DNA of 64,000 nucleotides from Streptomyces cavernicola (GCF_029968035.1 NZ_JASCIQ010000005.1:1-64000), one strand, 5' to 3'. Counted from the first letter of the stretch, positions 9,570 to 19,258 are shown. Notes: generated by a model not told the origin, from the letters alone. Numbers and translations are program-made.

Positions 9570-10790
9570 ATGCCTCGTGCGCCACGCATGCCCCTCACCG
9601 TCCACCTCCTCGGACTCGCCGTCTTCGCCATGGGGACCTCCGAGTTCATGCTCTCCGGGCTCGGCCCCGACATCGCCGCCGAGCTGCACGTATCGCTCCC
9701 GACCGTGGCCACGCTGACCTCGGTGTTCGCCGTCGGGATGATCGTCGGCGCGCCCGCGGCCGCGCTGCTCAGCCTGCGCCTGCCGCGCCGCACCGCGCTC
9801 CTCGGCTTCCTCGGCGCCTTCCTGCTCACCCATGTCGCCGGCGCGCTGACGTCGAGTTTCGCGGCGCTGCTCGTCCTGCGCTTCGTGGGGGCGCTCGCCA
9901 ACGCCGGGTTCCTCGCGGTCGCCCTGGCCACCGCGGTCTCCCTCGTCGCGCCCGACGCCAAGGGCCGCGCCACGTCGGCGCTGCTCGGCGGGGTCACCGT
10001 GTCCTGTGTGGCGGGTGTGCCCGGCGGTGCGCTGCTCACCCAACTCTGGGGCTGGCGCGCCGCGTTCTGGGCGGTGGCCCTGCTCTCGCTGCCCGCGCTG
10101 CTCGCGCTCGTACGGTCCGTGCCCGCCGGCCATGTCGAGGGCGCGCCCCGTCCGGACGCCCGCCGCGAACTCGCCGCGCTGCGCCGCCCGCGTCTCCAAC
10201 TCGCTCTGCTGCTGGGTGCGTTGGTCAACGGCGCGACCTTCTGCGCCTTCACGTACCTGGCCCCGCTCCTCACCGACGTCACCGGTCTCGCCGCGTCCTG
10301 GGTGCCGGTGCTGCTCGCGCTGTTCGGCGTCGGCTCGTTCGCGGGGGTCACGCTCGGCGGCCGGTACGCGGACACGCACGCCGCCCGCCTCCTTGCCTTC
10401 GGCACACCCGCCCTGTGCCTGGCCTGGCCCCTGTTGGCCCTCGCGGCGGGCTCGGCCCCGGCGGTCCTGACCTTGACGTTCGTGCAGGGCGCGCTCTCGT
10501 TCGCCGTCGGCTCGACGCTGATCTCCCGCGCCCTGTACGCGGCGCCGGACGCCCCGACCCTCGGTGGCGCCTACGCCACTGCGGCCTTCAACGTCGGTGC
10601 GGCGCTCGGCCCTTGGCTCGGCGGGCTCCCGGTCGCGGCGGGCTCGGGGTTCCGGGCGCCGCTGTGGGTGAGCGCGGGGCTCGTGGGCCTCGCGGGTGCG
10701 GTCGGGGGCGCGGTTCTCCTCGTACGGAAGGCGGCGGTGACGCGAGACGCCCCGGACCGGGAGGTGCGGTCCGGGGCGTCTGTGCAGTGA
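9570..10790 (+). CDS. MFS efflux pump, chloramphenicol (Cml/Cmx) type
   Basis: A 406-residue, 12-helix drug:H+ antiporter of the DHA1 family. The opening HLLGLAVFAMGTSEFMLSGL, the following PDIAAEL and the SLVAPDAKGRATSALLGGVT segment closely match Streptomyces and Corynebacterium chloramphenicol exporters (CmlR/Cmx). The start is ATG 9570 with GGAG 7 nt upstream; a GTG at 9438 lies in the regulatory leader and is unlikely. Expression is probably inducible through the leader peptide and hairpins upstream. A terminator hairpin lies inside the final codons. The substrate is inferred from family only. Confidence 0.88.
   Translation: MPRAPRMPLTVHLLGLAVFAMGTSEFMLSGLGPDIAAELHVSLPTVATLTSVFAVGMIVGAPAAALLSLRLPRRTALLGFLGAFLLTHVAGALTSSFAALLVLRFVGALANAGFLAVALATAVSLVAPDAKGRATSALLGGVTVSCVAGVPGGALLTQLWGWRAAFWAVALLSLPALLALVRSVPAGHVEGAPRPDARRELAALRRPRLQLALLLGALVNGATFCAFTYLAPLLTDVTGLAASWVPVLLALFGVGSFAGVTLGGRYADTHAARLLAFGTPALCLAWPLLALAAGSAPAVLTLTFVQGALSFAVGSTLISRALYAAPDAPTLGGAYATAAFNVGAALGPWLGGLPVAAGSGFRAPLWVSAGLVGLAGAVGGAVLLVRKAAVTRDAPDREVRSGASVQ
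10745..10781 (+). terminator. Terminator hairpin inside the end of the efflux gene
   Basis: AGACGCCCCGGACC pairs perfectly with GGTCCGGGGCGTCT (14 bp, 9-nt loop). It ends 9 nt before the stop codon, so it is translated as part of the C-terminus. Four CAGTGACGG-like words follow at about 10786-10833, with a GTCACTGAGTGAC palindrome among them, probably serving the convergent gene. Confidence 0.65.
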
Positions 10791-10849
10791 CGGACACTCA
10801 GTGACGGTTGTTCAGTGACGGTCACTGAGTGACGGCTGTGAGGGCGTGC

Positions 10850-12811
10850 TCAGCGGTCGCTCTCGTCCACCACCATCGCCGAGCCGCCGCCCCGCCGTTT
10901 CGGCTCGGCGACCGCCGTGACCGTGCCGTCGGGCCCGAATTCGAGCGCCGCGACCGCGCCGATCTCCGGCGACGGCGTGAACGTCTCGGGCGCGGGCACG
11001 AACTTGTGGCCGAGCGCGTCGAGTTCGGCCCGCTCCGGCGAGGAGAGGAACGCGGGCTCGGCCTCGGTCGTGGCCCGGTTGCGTTGCGAGAGGCGCGGCG
11101 CGGCGACCGCTTCGGGCAGGGACATCCCCAGGTCCAGGCGGTTGACCAGGGTCTGCAGGACCGTGGTGATGATGGTCGCGCCGCCCGGCGAGCCCACCGC
11201 GAGCTGCGGCGCGCCGTCCTTCAGGACGATCGTCGGCGACATGCTGCTGCGCGGCCGTTTGCCGGGGCCCGGCAGGTTCGGGTGCGGCACGCCCGGGGTC
11301 AGCGGCTCGAACTCGAAGTCCGAGAGCTCGTTGTTGAGCAGGAACCCCCGCCCGGGAACGGTGATCGCGGAGCCGCCGGTCTGCTCGATGGTCAGGGTGT
11401 ACGAGACGACGTTGCCCCAGCGGTCGGACGCCACCAGGTGTGTGGTCGAGGGGCCCTCGTACGGCTCCTTGCTGCCCTCGCCCGCCGTGCAGCCCCGGCC
11501 GGGACCGCCCTGGCCGGGGCCGTCCTGGCCGGGATCGCTCTGGCCGGGATCGCTCTGGCCGGGATCGCTCTGGCCGGGATCGCCCTGGCCGGGATCGCGC
11601 GGGTCGCCCGGGGCGAGCGGGCTGGTGAGCGCGGCGTCGGGCCGGATCAGGCAGGCCCGCGCCTTCGCGTACTCCTTGGACAGGAGCTCGTCGGTGGGCA
11701 CGTCGGAGAAGGCCGGGTCGCCGACCCAGCGGTTGCGGTCGGCGAAGCCGATCCGGCTGGCCTCCAGGTAGTGGTGGAGCGCCTGGGTGCGGTCGGCTTC
11801 CGCGGGCGAGATCTCGTAGTTCTCCAGGATGTTCAGCGCCTCGCCGACGGTGGTGCCGCCGGACGAGGACGGCGCCATCGAGTACACGTCCGCGCCGCGG
11901 TACGTGGTGTGCGTCGGCTTGCGCGGCACCACCCGGTAGTCGGCGAGGTCCGCGCTCTCCATGAGGCCGGGTCGTACGTTCCGTGTGGAACCCTCGGCGA
12001 CCGGCGGCTTCTTGACCGTGCGGACCACGTCGCGCCCGATGGAGCCGTGGTGCAGCGCGCCCACGCCCTCCCGCGCGAGCTGACGGTACGTGCGCGCCAG
12101 GTCCGGGTTGCGGAACGTCGAGCCCACGACCGGCAACTCCCCGCCGGGCAGGAAGAGTTCGGTGGTCGAGCTGAAGTCGCGGAAGCGGTCCTCGTTCATC
12201 TCGGTCTGGGCGCGGAACTCCTCGTTGACGACGAAGCCCTCGTCCGCGAGCCGCGTCGCGGGCCGCAGCGCCTGCCCGAGGCCGACGGTGCCCCAGTCGT
12301 CCAGGGCCTTCTCCCAGGTCGCCGGGGTGCCCGGAACGCCCACGGACAGGCCGGAGTTGACGGCCTCGTCGAACGGGATCGGCTCGCCCGTCGCCGGGTC
12401 GAGGAACGCGTCCTGCTGCATCTTGGCCGGCGCCGTCTCACGCCCGTCGAGGGTGCTGACCTTGCCGGTCGAGGCGTCGTAGTACACGAAGTAGCCGCCG
12501 CCCCCGACGCCCGCCGAGTAGGGCTCGACCACACCGAGCGCCGCCGCGGTGGCCACCGCCGCGTCGACCGCGTTCCCGCCCTTGCGCAGAACGTCGAGCC
12601 CGGCCTGCGATGCGTACGGATTCACGCTGGAGACCGCACCCCCGCTGCCGACGGCGACGGACTCCTTGCCGGGCGGCCGGGGCCCCGAGTCGGCGGGGGA
12701 GGCAGGGGCGGCGGGAGCGGCGACCGCGCCGGCCGGCGTCAGGACGGGCAGCAGGAGCGCCGCTGCGGACGCGGCGGACGCCGCGGCGAGGACGGTACGA
12801 CGGACAGCCAT
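10850..12811 (-). CDS. ggt: Gamma-glutamyltranspeptidase, secreted
   Basis: A 653-residue secreted precursor that cleaves gamma-glutamyl bonds (glutathione and related compounds). The signal peptide ends near residue 33. The large-subunit signature is GGNAVDAAVATAAALGVVEP. Self-processing should occur before T456 (sequence S-T-T-H-L), the N-terminal nucleophile of the small subunit; GGSAITVPGRGFLLNNELSD follows. A tandem D-P-G-Q-S repeat (about residues 407-437) is inserted just before the processing site and is encoded by 15-bp repeats at about 11515-11590. The start is ATG 12811; upstream in-frame sequence is non-coding in character. A twin-arginine-like stretch is weak. Confidence 0.93.
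   Translation of the reverse strand: MAVRRTVLAAASAASAAALLLPVLTPAGAVAAPAAPASPADSGPRPPGKESVAVGSGGAVSSVNPYASQAGLDVLRKGGNAVDAAVATAAALGVVEPYSAGVGGGGYFVYYDASTGKVSTLDGRETAPAKMQQDAFLDPATGEPIPFDEAVNSGLSVGVPGTPATWEKALDDWGTVGLGQALRPATRLADEGFVVNEEFRAQTEMNEDRFRDFSSTTELFLPGGELPVVGSTFRNPDLARTYRQLAREGVGALHHGSIGRDVVRTVKKPPVAEGSTRNVRPGLMESADLADYRVVPRKPTHTTYRGADVYSMAPSSSGGTTVGEALNILENYEISPAEADRTQALHHYLEASRIGFADRNRWVGDPAFSDVPTDELLSKEYAKARACLIRPDAALTSPLAPGDPRDPGQGDPGQSDPGQSDPGQSDPGQDGPGQGGPGRGCTAGEGSKEPYEGPSTTHLVASDRWGNVVSYTLTIEQTGGSAITVPGRGFLLNNELSDFEFEPLTPGVPHPNLPGPGKRPRSSMSPTIVLKDGAPQLAVGSPGGATIITTVLQTLVNRLDLGMSLPEAVAAPRLSQRNRATTEAEPAFLSSPERAELDALGHKFVPAPETFTPSPEIGAVAALEFGPDGTVTAVAEPKRRGGGSAMVVDESDR
11515..11600. 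repeat. 15-bp tandem repeat within ggt
   Basis: About five copies of the unit GGGATCGCTCTGGCC, some diverged, encode the D-P-G-Q-S repeat preceding the catalytic threonine. Copy number may vary between strains. Confidence 0.8.
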
Positions 12812-13102
12812 GGAGCCTCCGGTGACCTGGAGCGAGGGAGGAGGGAGGAGGGAGGAGAGGGGAGGTGCGGGGCGAGGTGCTGGGGAAGTGCGGGGGGTGT
12901 CGAAACCCTGGCAGCGTCCGGGCAGGTCAGCAACGAACTGCCGGAAGATTTGCGGGAGATCTGAGGTTCCCGCCGAGTAGCCGAAGCCCGCCGCGCGGGC
13001 CGTCTCCGGGCCACCTCCGGGCTGTCTCCGGGCCGCCTCCCGTCCGTCTCCGGGCCGTCTCCGCTCCGTTGGCGACCGCCTCCCGAATCCTCGACCTGTC
13101 GA

Positions 13103-13147
13103 ATATCGATATGGTCTCCTACTCTCGAACATATCGAAAAACGATAA
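13103..13147 (+). promoter_or_regulatory. AT-rich palindromic operators upstream of the DUF2975 gene
   Basis: A perfect palindrome ATATCGATAT (13103-13112) overlaps a possible -10 box TATGGT (13110-13115). A second perfect repeat TATCG-AAAAA-CGATA lies at 13132-13146, against the AAGGAGG ribosome site. The shared TATCG/CGATA half-sites suggest binding by the XRE regulator encoded two genes downstream. Confidence 0.5.
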
Positions 13148-13160
13148 GGAGGGGGACGCG

Positions 13161-13745
13161 ATGACCACGCGACTCACGAAGGTTCTGGCATCCGTGAGCT
13201 TCGGCCTCGCGATGCTCACGGGGCTGACTTTCGCCGGTACGGCGGTGACGCACATGTCCGACGACGGCTCGGTCTGCGTGGAGACGGGCTTCTGGGCCAA
13301 CGCCTCACTGAAGGACGGGCTGCCGCTCGGCGACGGCGTGGACGCGTCCAGCAGCGCCGCGCGCCTCTGCCAGGAAGCCCCCTCGATCGGTCAGCGCGCC
13401 GCCGACCTCGGGGGCCAACTGCCCTGGCTGCTGCTGAGCACCCTCGCGCTGCTGCACTTCGCGCGGCTGCTCAACTCCGTACTGGAACAAGGCCCGTTCA
13501 CCGATACGGTGGCCCGCAAGCTCACCGCGCTCGGGTGGCTGATCGCCGTGGGCACGCCGGTCGCCGGATTCGTCGTCGGCTGGTCGCACTCCTGGCTCGT
13601 CGGGAGCATGGCCCCGATCGTGGGCTCCGGGCCGACGGTCTCCGGACCCCTGGTGCTGATCCTCGCCGGGCTCGCAGCGGTCATCATGGGGAAGATCATG
13701 CGCGAGGGCGTGCGCATGCGAGAGGACCTCGAAGGGACCATCTGA
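13161..13745 (+). CDS. DUF2975-type membrane protein
   Basis: A 194-residue membrane protein with four predicted hydrophobic segments (about residues 8-28, 87-105, 122-145 and 160-180). It fits the DUF2975 family, typically encoded directly before a small YozG-like HTH protein, as here. The extracytoplasmic loop between helices 1 and 2 has two cysteines. ATG 13161 has AAGGAGG 8 nt upstream. The stop codon overlaps the next start by one base (TGATG), indicating translational coupling. The function is unknown; a membrane partner or sensor for the HTH protein is likely. Confidence 0.85.
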   Translation: MTTRLTKVLASVSFGLAMLTGLTFAGTAVTHMSDDGSVCVETGFWANASLKDGLPLGDGVDASSSAARLCQEAPSIGQRAADLGGQLPWLLLSTLALLHFARLLNSVLEQGPFTDTVARKLTALGWLIAVGTPVAGFVVGWSHSWLVGSMAPIVGSGPTVSGPLVLILAGLAAVIMGKIMREGVRMREDLEGTI

Positions 13746-14026
13746 TGCCAGAGGAGGAGCTCCACTCCATCCGGATCCACCTCGACCGGCTCCTCGCCGA
13801 CCGCGGCATGACGCTCACCGAACTCTCCGCACAGGTCGGCATCACCGTGGTCAACCTGTCCGTGCTGAAGAACGGGCGCGCCAAGGCCATCCGCTTCTCG
13901 ACCCTGTCGAGGATCTGCGACGTACTGCGGTGCCAGCCAGGCGAGTTGATCACCCATGAGCCGGGTGGTCCGGGTGGTCCGGGCGGTCAGGGTGCTCCGG
14001 GTGCGGAGGGAGTGGGCCCGGCTTAG
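13745..14026 (+). CDS. Small XRE-type HTH regulator (YozG-like)
   Basis: A 93-residue Cro/CI-type DNA-binding protein. The HTH spans residues 8-66: LDRLLADRGMTLTELSAQVG, then ITVVNLSVLKNGRAKAIRFS and CDVLRCQPGELI. A Gly/Pro-rich tail of about 22 residues from a short repeat (GGPGGPGG) is dispensable-looking. It is translationally coupled to the DUF2975 gene and probably represses the pair through the TATCG/CGATA palindromes upstream. Confidence 0.88.
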   Translation: MPEEELHSIRIHLDRLLADRGMTLTELSAQVGITVVNLSVLKNGRAKAIRFSTLSRICDVLRCQPGELITHEPGGPGGPGGQGAPGAEGVGPA

Positions 14027-14057
14027 GGGGGGCGCCGGGCCCGGTCGTACGGTCGGC

Positions 14058-15119
14058 TCAGCGCGGCCAGCCGCAGTGGACGTGGCGGCTGTGGCCCGCG
14101 TCGCCCGGACCGAGCACCTCGGTGGCGCCGAGCTTCCGGCACGCCGCCATCAGGTCCCGGTGCGGGGCGCCTTCGCCGACGTGGCGGCCGTCGATGTAGT
14201 TCACGTCGAAGGAAAGCCCCGCGTAGTGCCGGGAGTTGGAGCTGTGGTCGCCGCCGACGATCTCGGAGACGGAGACCCGGTGGCCGTACTGGGAGCGCAG
14301 CTTCAGCAGGCCGTCGAGCATCCGGGTGTCGAGCGCCACGCGCTGGTTCGGCCGGTCGCTCCAGGGACTGGTCAGAGCGCCCTTGCCGGCGGCCGTGTCG
14401 ACGATGTTCTGCCGGGCGGTGGAGCCGGCGTGGGTACCGCCCGGGTGGACGGTCGCCAGAGTGATGCCGCCCGTGCCGAGGATCTTCTCGGCCAGCGCGG
14501 CCCGGTTCCCGGACGGTGTGCCGGGGTCGGGGGTGCCGGATCCGGGGGAGAGGAGCGCGGACCAGCTCCGCGGCCCCACGACGCCGTCGGCGGTGAGCCC
14601 GCTCGCCTTCTGGACGGCCTTGACCGCGGCGGCCGTGCCGGGCCCGAACTGCCCGTCCACGGCGACGGACTGCCCCCGGCTCTTCAGCAGCGCCTGGGCC
14701 GCCTTCACGGCCGGGCCCCGCGCGCCCTGCCGCAGCGTCGGGACCAGCTCGCCCCAGGTGGCGGGCCCGACGATGCCGTCCACGGCAAGGCCCTCGCCCT
14801 TCTGGAACGCTTTGACGGCCTGGGCGGTCGCGGGCCCGAACTCCCCGTCCACAGCGACGGACCGGCCGCCGGCGACCAGCAGATGCTGCAGCGCGGTCAC
14901 CTCCGCACCCCGCGCCCCGGCCTGCAGTGTCGGCCAGGAGGTAGCGGCGGGCGCTGCCGCACGGGCCGTGGAGGTGTCGGTGGCGGGCGTGGAGGCGGTG
15001 GCGGCGTTCACGGTGACCAGGCCCGCACAGGCGAGCGCTGCGACGGCGGCGACGGCGGCCATCCGGCCCCGGCGCGCGGTGCGGGCATGACGTGCCGTGG
15101 GGGTGGGGCGTGTGGGCAT
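14058..15119 (-). CDS. Secreted protein with two peptidoglycan-binding domains and an M15-like C-terminal domain
   Basis: A 353-residue secreted wall protein. After a signal peptide (basic to about residue 19, hydrophobic to about 42) come two PG_binding_1 repeats (about residues 62-125 and 130-192). Each has the V-D-G-x-F-G-P-x-T-x-x-A-V-K pattern. The C-terminal domain (about 205-353) contains H-Y-A-G-L-S-F-D-V and a terminal H-S-R-H-V-H-C, compatible with the zinc site of M15/D,D-peptidase-fold enzymes. It therefore probably cleaves peptidoglycan or is a non-catalytic wall binder. ATG 15119 has a GGAGG-like site 6-10 nt upstream. The repeats are close to those in the nearby GH25 lysozyme. 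Confidence 0.85.
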   Translation of the reverse strand: MPTRPTPTARHARTARRGRMAAVAAVAALACAGLVTVNAATASTPATDTSTARAAAPAATSWPTLQAGARGAEVTALQHLLVAGGRSVAVDGEFGPATAQAVKAFQKGEGLAVDGIVGPATWGELVPTLRQGARGPAVKAAQALLKSRGQSVAVDGQFGPGTAAAVKAVQKASGLTADGVVGPRSWSALLSPGSGTPDPGTPSGNRAALAEKILGTGGITLATVHPGGTHAGSTARQNIVDTAAGKGALTSPWSDRPNQRVALDTRMLDGLLKLRSQYGHRVSVSEIVGGDHSSNSRHYAGLSFDVNYIDGRHVGEGAPHRDLMAACRKLGATEVLGPGDAGHSRHVHCGWPR

Positions 15120-15290
15120 GGTGAACTCCTCGGATTTGGAGGGAAGTCGGGGCGGCGGGACCGGAGAAGGAGGTCGGCCGCTGCTTCACTCTGCACGGCT
15201 CGGGTCGAGTCGTTCCAGCGTTCCGAGGGCCTTGCGGCGGTGCATCGATGCATGCATCACGCTGCCGCTATGCGCGCCGCTGACCTGCGC

Positions 15291-16391
<1,101 letters not shown>

Positions 16392-16601
16392 TGATGCGTC
16401 CCCCCAAGTTCACCGTGCATGACGCCAGCTCAACCGCCGTGCATCACCGGGGCCTTGTGCATGAATCAGCCGGCCAGCCGTGAGTCTAGGACTCGCCGAC
16501 GCCGCCGGTGCAGGGTTACGCCAACCACCCCCCATCTCCGGTCGTACGCCCAACTCCACTCGTACGACCGAGACTTGAGCCCGCCTGAAAGGGATCTGAC
16601 T

Positions 16602-17855
16602 GTGTCCAAGCGGAACCCGCGCGCCCGCCGTCGCGGACTGCGCCTGAGTGCCGTGGCCGTCGCCGCCGCGTCGCTCGCGGCCGGTGCCCTGCTGTCCACC
16701 GCGGACGAGAGCCTGGCCGCCCCTCCGAGTACGTACAAGGTCAAGGGCATCGACACCAGCCACCACAACCACGACGCGACCGGCAAGGCCATCGACTGGA
16801 AGCGCGTCGCCCGGTCCAACTCCTTCGCGTTCCTCAAGGCGACACAGGGCACCGGCTACCAAGACCCCTGGTTCGCAAGGGACTTCAAGGCCGCGTCCGG
16901 CACATCGCTGCTCCGCGCCCCGTACCACTTCTTCGACCCGGAGAGCACGACCGACGGCCGCGCCCAGGCCGACCACTTCATCCGCACCGCCCGCGCCGCC
17001 GGCTACACCGGCAAGAAGGCCGGGGAGCTGCCGCCGGTCCTGGACGTCGAGGGCACCTGGCAGAACGGCCAGGAGGTGTGCCCGAAGGCGCTCCGCACCG
17101 ACCAGCTCGCCGCGTTCCTCAACCGGGTGGAGGCGGCTTTCCAGGTCACCCCGATCGTCTACACCCGGGCGTCGTTCGTGACCGGCTGCATGTCCGGCAA
17201 GGGCCAGGTCTTCAAGGGCCACCCGCTGTGGCTCGCCCGGTACGAGAGCGGGTCGAAGGAACCGCAGGACGTACCGGGCGCGGGCGCCGCCTGGACGCTC
17301 TGGCAGTACACGGAGTCCGAGGCGATCCCGGGCCTCCCCGGCGCGAACGGCACCACCGGCAAGGGCGACCGCAACGTGTTCCGCGGCACCCTCGACCAGC
17401 TGCGCGCCCTGGCCGCGGGCGGCGGCGCGGGCGGCGGCGCCCCGAAGCCGCAGCCGGACGAGTCATGGCCGACGGTGCGGGCGGGCCAGCAGGGCGTCGA
17501 TGTCCGCACCGTCCAACTGCTCCTCGCCGCCCACGGGTTCGCGACGACCGCCGACGGCGCGTTCGGTACGGGGACGACGGCGAAGGTCCGCGCGTTCCAG
17601 AAGGCCGAAGGCCTGGCCGCGGACGGCGTGGTCGGCCCCGCCACCTGGTCGAAGCTGATCACCACGGTCAAGCCCGGCGCGAAGGGCCCGGCCGTCAGGG
17701 CCCTGCAGCACCAACTCACCGCCAACGGCCACACTCTCACCCCGGACGGCGCCTTCGGCCCGGCCACGACCAGCGAACTCAAGGCCTTCCAGAAGTCCCG
17801 GCATCTGACCCCGGACGCCATCGCCGGCCCCACCACCTGGTCCGAACTGCTCTGA
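16602..17855 (+). CDS. GH25 lysozyme with two peptidoglycan-binding domains
   Basis: A 417-residue secreted muramidase hydrolysing MurNAc-GlcNAc bonds. The signal peptide spans about residues 1-43. The GH25 domain (about 47-245) has the catalytic pattern: G-I-D-T-S-H at the start, KATQGTGYQDPWFARDF, then the P-V-L-D-V-E acid pair. Two PG_binding_1 domains (about 290-350 and 355-417) follow. The start is GTG 16602, with AAAGGGA 7 nt upstream; the longer frame to 16419 lies in the divergent promoter region. It probably acts with the adjacent wall proteins in wall turnover or autolysis. Confidence 0.93.
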   Translation: MSKRNPRARRRGLRLSAVAVAAASLAAGALLSTADESLAAPPSTYKVKGIDTSHHNHDATGKAIDWKRVARSNSFAFLKATQGTGYQDPWFARDFKAASGTSLLRAPYHFFDPESTTDGRAQADHFIRTARAAGYTGKKAGELPPVLDVEGTWQNGQEVCPKALRTDQLAAFLNRVEAAFQVTPIVYTRASFVTGCMSGKGQVFKGHPLWLARYESGSKEPQDVPGAGAAWTLWQYTESEAIPGLPGANGTTGKGDRNVFRGTLDQLRALAAGGGAGGGAPKPQPDESWPTVRAGQQGVDVRTVQLLLAAHGFATTADGAFGTGTTAKVRAFQKAEGLAADGVVGPATWSKLITTVKPGAKGPAVRALQHQLTANGHTLTPDGAFGPATTSELKAFQKSRHLTPDAIAGPTTWSELL

Positions 17856-17980
17856 CCCCGAGCGAAGGTGTTGGCACAGGCCGGCACAGCGGAACCCCAC
17901 GAAAAGGGCGCCCGGCACAGGGGCACACGGAGGAACCCCACGAGAAAGGGCCGATGCGGCGGAGCCTCACCCTCCGCACC

Positions 17981-18040
17981 GGCCCTTCACCACCGGCCCT
18001 TCACCACCGGCCCTCCACCACCGGCCCTCCACCACCGGCG
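17981..18040. repeat. 14-bp tandem repeat downstream of the lysozyme gene
   Basis: Four to five copies of CCGGCCCTTCACCA/CCGGCCCTCCACCA stand in tandem. Just upstream (about 17893-17955) a CCCCACGAAAAGGGC word occurs twice. There is no gene in 17856-18131; this stretch separates the wall genes from the tRNA-flanked region. Confidence 0.7.
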
Positions 18041-18043
18041 CTG

Positions 18044-18072
18044 CCCAGCAGGACTGGAATCTGCGACACCCG
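18044..18072 (+). repeat. Diverged copy of the tRNA-Arg 3' end (possible attachment site)
   Basis: These 29 bases match 25 of 29 positions of the tRNA-Arg gene segment 22542-22570 in the same orientation. They cover the T-arm and the 3' side of the anticodon region. Direct repeats of a tRNA 3' end typically mark the far boundary of a tRNA-integrated element. No integrase gene lies between them. Confidence 0.5.
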
Positions 18073-18131
18073 ACCGTATGGCCCGGTTGTGGTGTAGTGG
18101 GCCGCTGCGTCTAGGTGATGGGGGAGCTGCT

Positions 18132-19109
18132 GTGCGGCGGTGGGGGAAGATCACGGCGGCGTTCGTCGTGGTGCTGACGGTGGTGGGGCTGGCCGTACGA
18201 CAGGACGTCGAGGAGTGGTGGTCGGCACGCCAGGCGTGTGGTGGGGCGGTGCCGCGGGAAGTCGTCGACGCGCGCAAACCGGATGACGCCCGGCTGCTTC
18301 CTGCAGAGGAGAAGCTGATCGAGGAGACCGGCTGGTACAGGTGCGATCTGCGATACGAGGAGCCTGACGGCAGCCGGGACCAGGTGCTCCACGTGGTGGC
18401 GACCACCGATCGGGACGAGCAGGACGAGATTCTGCGGTACACGTTCGACGACAACGAGGGCTGGATCTTGGGCAGGCAGGTGCCAGAGGGGCTGCCCGGC
18501 ATTCTGCAGGTGAACGACACCCTTCAGCTGCTCATTGACTGTCCCGCCCTGCCCGAGGACGCCGAAGGCCGGCCGCGCAAGCTCCTGGTGCGCAGCGGAA
18601 TCGGAGCCTGGTCCGGAGAATCGGCCCCTCCCGAGCTCGTCGAGTCCGCGGTCTCCTTGGCCAACGGGGCGTCCCGCAAGCTCGGTTGTGGAGCCGAGGC
18701 TCTGAAGCTTCCAGCGGGCAAGGTGTATTACAAACCGCGGCCGCTGTCTCTGAAGGAAGCAGCCGCCACCCCCTGCGAATGGACGGCTCGCGCGGACCTG
18801 CCCGCGGGGGCGAGGGTCTCGATCAGTGGCACCCGAACCTCACACGCCGTGCGATGCGATCTCCACTGGGGCGATGACCTCCGCTACGCCAAGGTGAAGT
18901 TGGCCGCCTTCTACGGAGACTGGGGTAAGAGCCTCCGGTACGACGACGAGGGGAAGCGCCTGCCAGGAACGGTGACGGCTCGGTGTGCGGGCGAGGCGGC
19001 CACCTTCAAGGCGACGCGGGCGGCATCGGGCAGCGGCGTCACGGCGAAGCAACTGCGGGCCTGGACCGAGTCGTTCGCCGGCGCGGAACTCAAGCAGCGG
19101 GGCTGCTGA
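18132..19109 (+). CDS. Uncharacterised membrane-anchored protein
   Basis: A 325-residue protein with one N-terminal membrane segment (ITAAFVVVLTVVGLAV, about residues 7-22) and an external domain with about six cysteines (contexts ACGG, RCDL, DCPA, GCGA, PCEW and RCDL/RCAG). The domain may contain two related halves, since Y-R-C-D-L-R-Y and V-R-C-D-L-H-W recur. The start is GTG 18132 with GGGGAG 6 nt upstream; the frame open back to 17868 lies in repeats. I do not recognise the family. It is the first gene inside the tRNA-flanked region. Confidence 0.8.
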   Translation: MRRWGKITAAFVVVLTVVGLAVRQDVEEWWSARQACGGAVPREVVDARKPDDARLLPAEEKLIEETGWYRCDLRYEEPDGSRDQVLHVVATTDRDEQDEILRYTFDDNEGWILGRQVPEGLPGILQVNDTLQLLIDCPALPEDAEGRPRKLLVRSGIGAWSGESAPPELVESAVSLANGASRKLGCGAEALKLPAGKVYYKPRPLSLKEAAATPCEWTARADLPAGARVSISGTRTSHAVRCDLHWGDDLRYAKVKLAAFYGDWGKSLRYDDEGKRLPGTVTARCAGEAATFKATRAASGSGVTAKQLRAWTESFAGAELKQRGC

Positions 19110-19120
19110 CGCGCATGGGT

Positions 19121-19163
19121 CACACGGCCGCACCACCGCCCGCGCGGTGATCGAGGCCGTGTG
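19121..19163 (+). terminator. Hairpin after the 18132 gene
   Basis: CACACGGCC pairs with GGCCGTGTG (9 bp) across a GC-rich interval soon after the stop codon. Confidence 0.45.
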
Positions 19164-19179
19164 GCCAACGGATGCCGGT

Positions 19180-19258
19180 GCCAGTGCAGTGCAGTGCCAG
19201 TACCAGCGCCAGCGCCAGTGCCAGTGCCAGCGCCAGTACCAGCGCCAGTGCCGGCGCA
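19180..19258. repeat. 6-bp CCAGTG/CCAGCG repeat
   Basis: About thirteen hexamers of the form CCAG(T/C)(G/A)C in tandem lie in a non-coding gap (19110-19332). It is a likely slippage-prone simple repeat. Confidence 0.75.

Noticed and set aside
11515-11600. Short tandem repeats considered as a CRISPR array
   Set aside because: Units are 15 bp without unique spacers and keep a reading frame; no cas genes nearby. The same reasoning rejects the arrays at 32995, 39049, 42952 and 45101.
10829-12964. 711-residue plus-strand ORF across ggt
   Set aside because: It overlaps an unambiguous gamma-glutamyltranspeptidase on the other strand and has no domain or ribosome site.
16392-16601. A c-di-AMP (ydaO-type) riboswitch before the lysozyme gene
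   Set aside because: Such switches occur before Streptomyces wall hydrolases, but the region lacks recognisable conserved ydaO blocks and is only about 200 nt, shared with a divergent gene.
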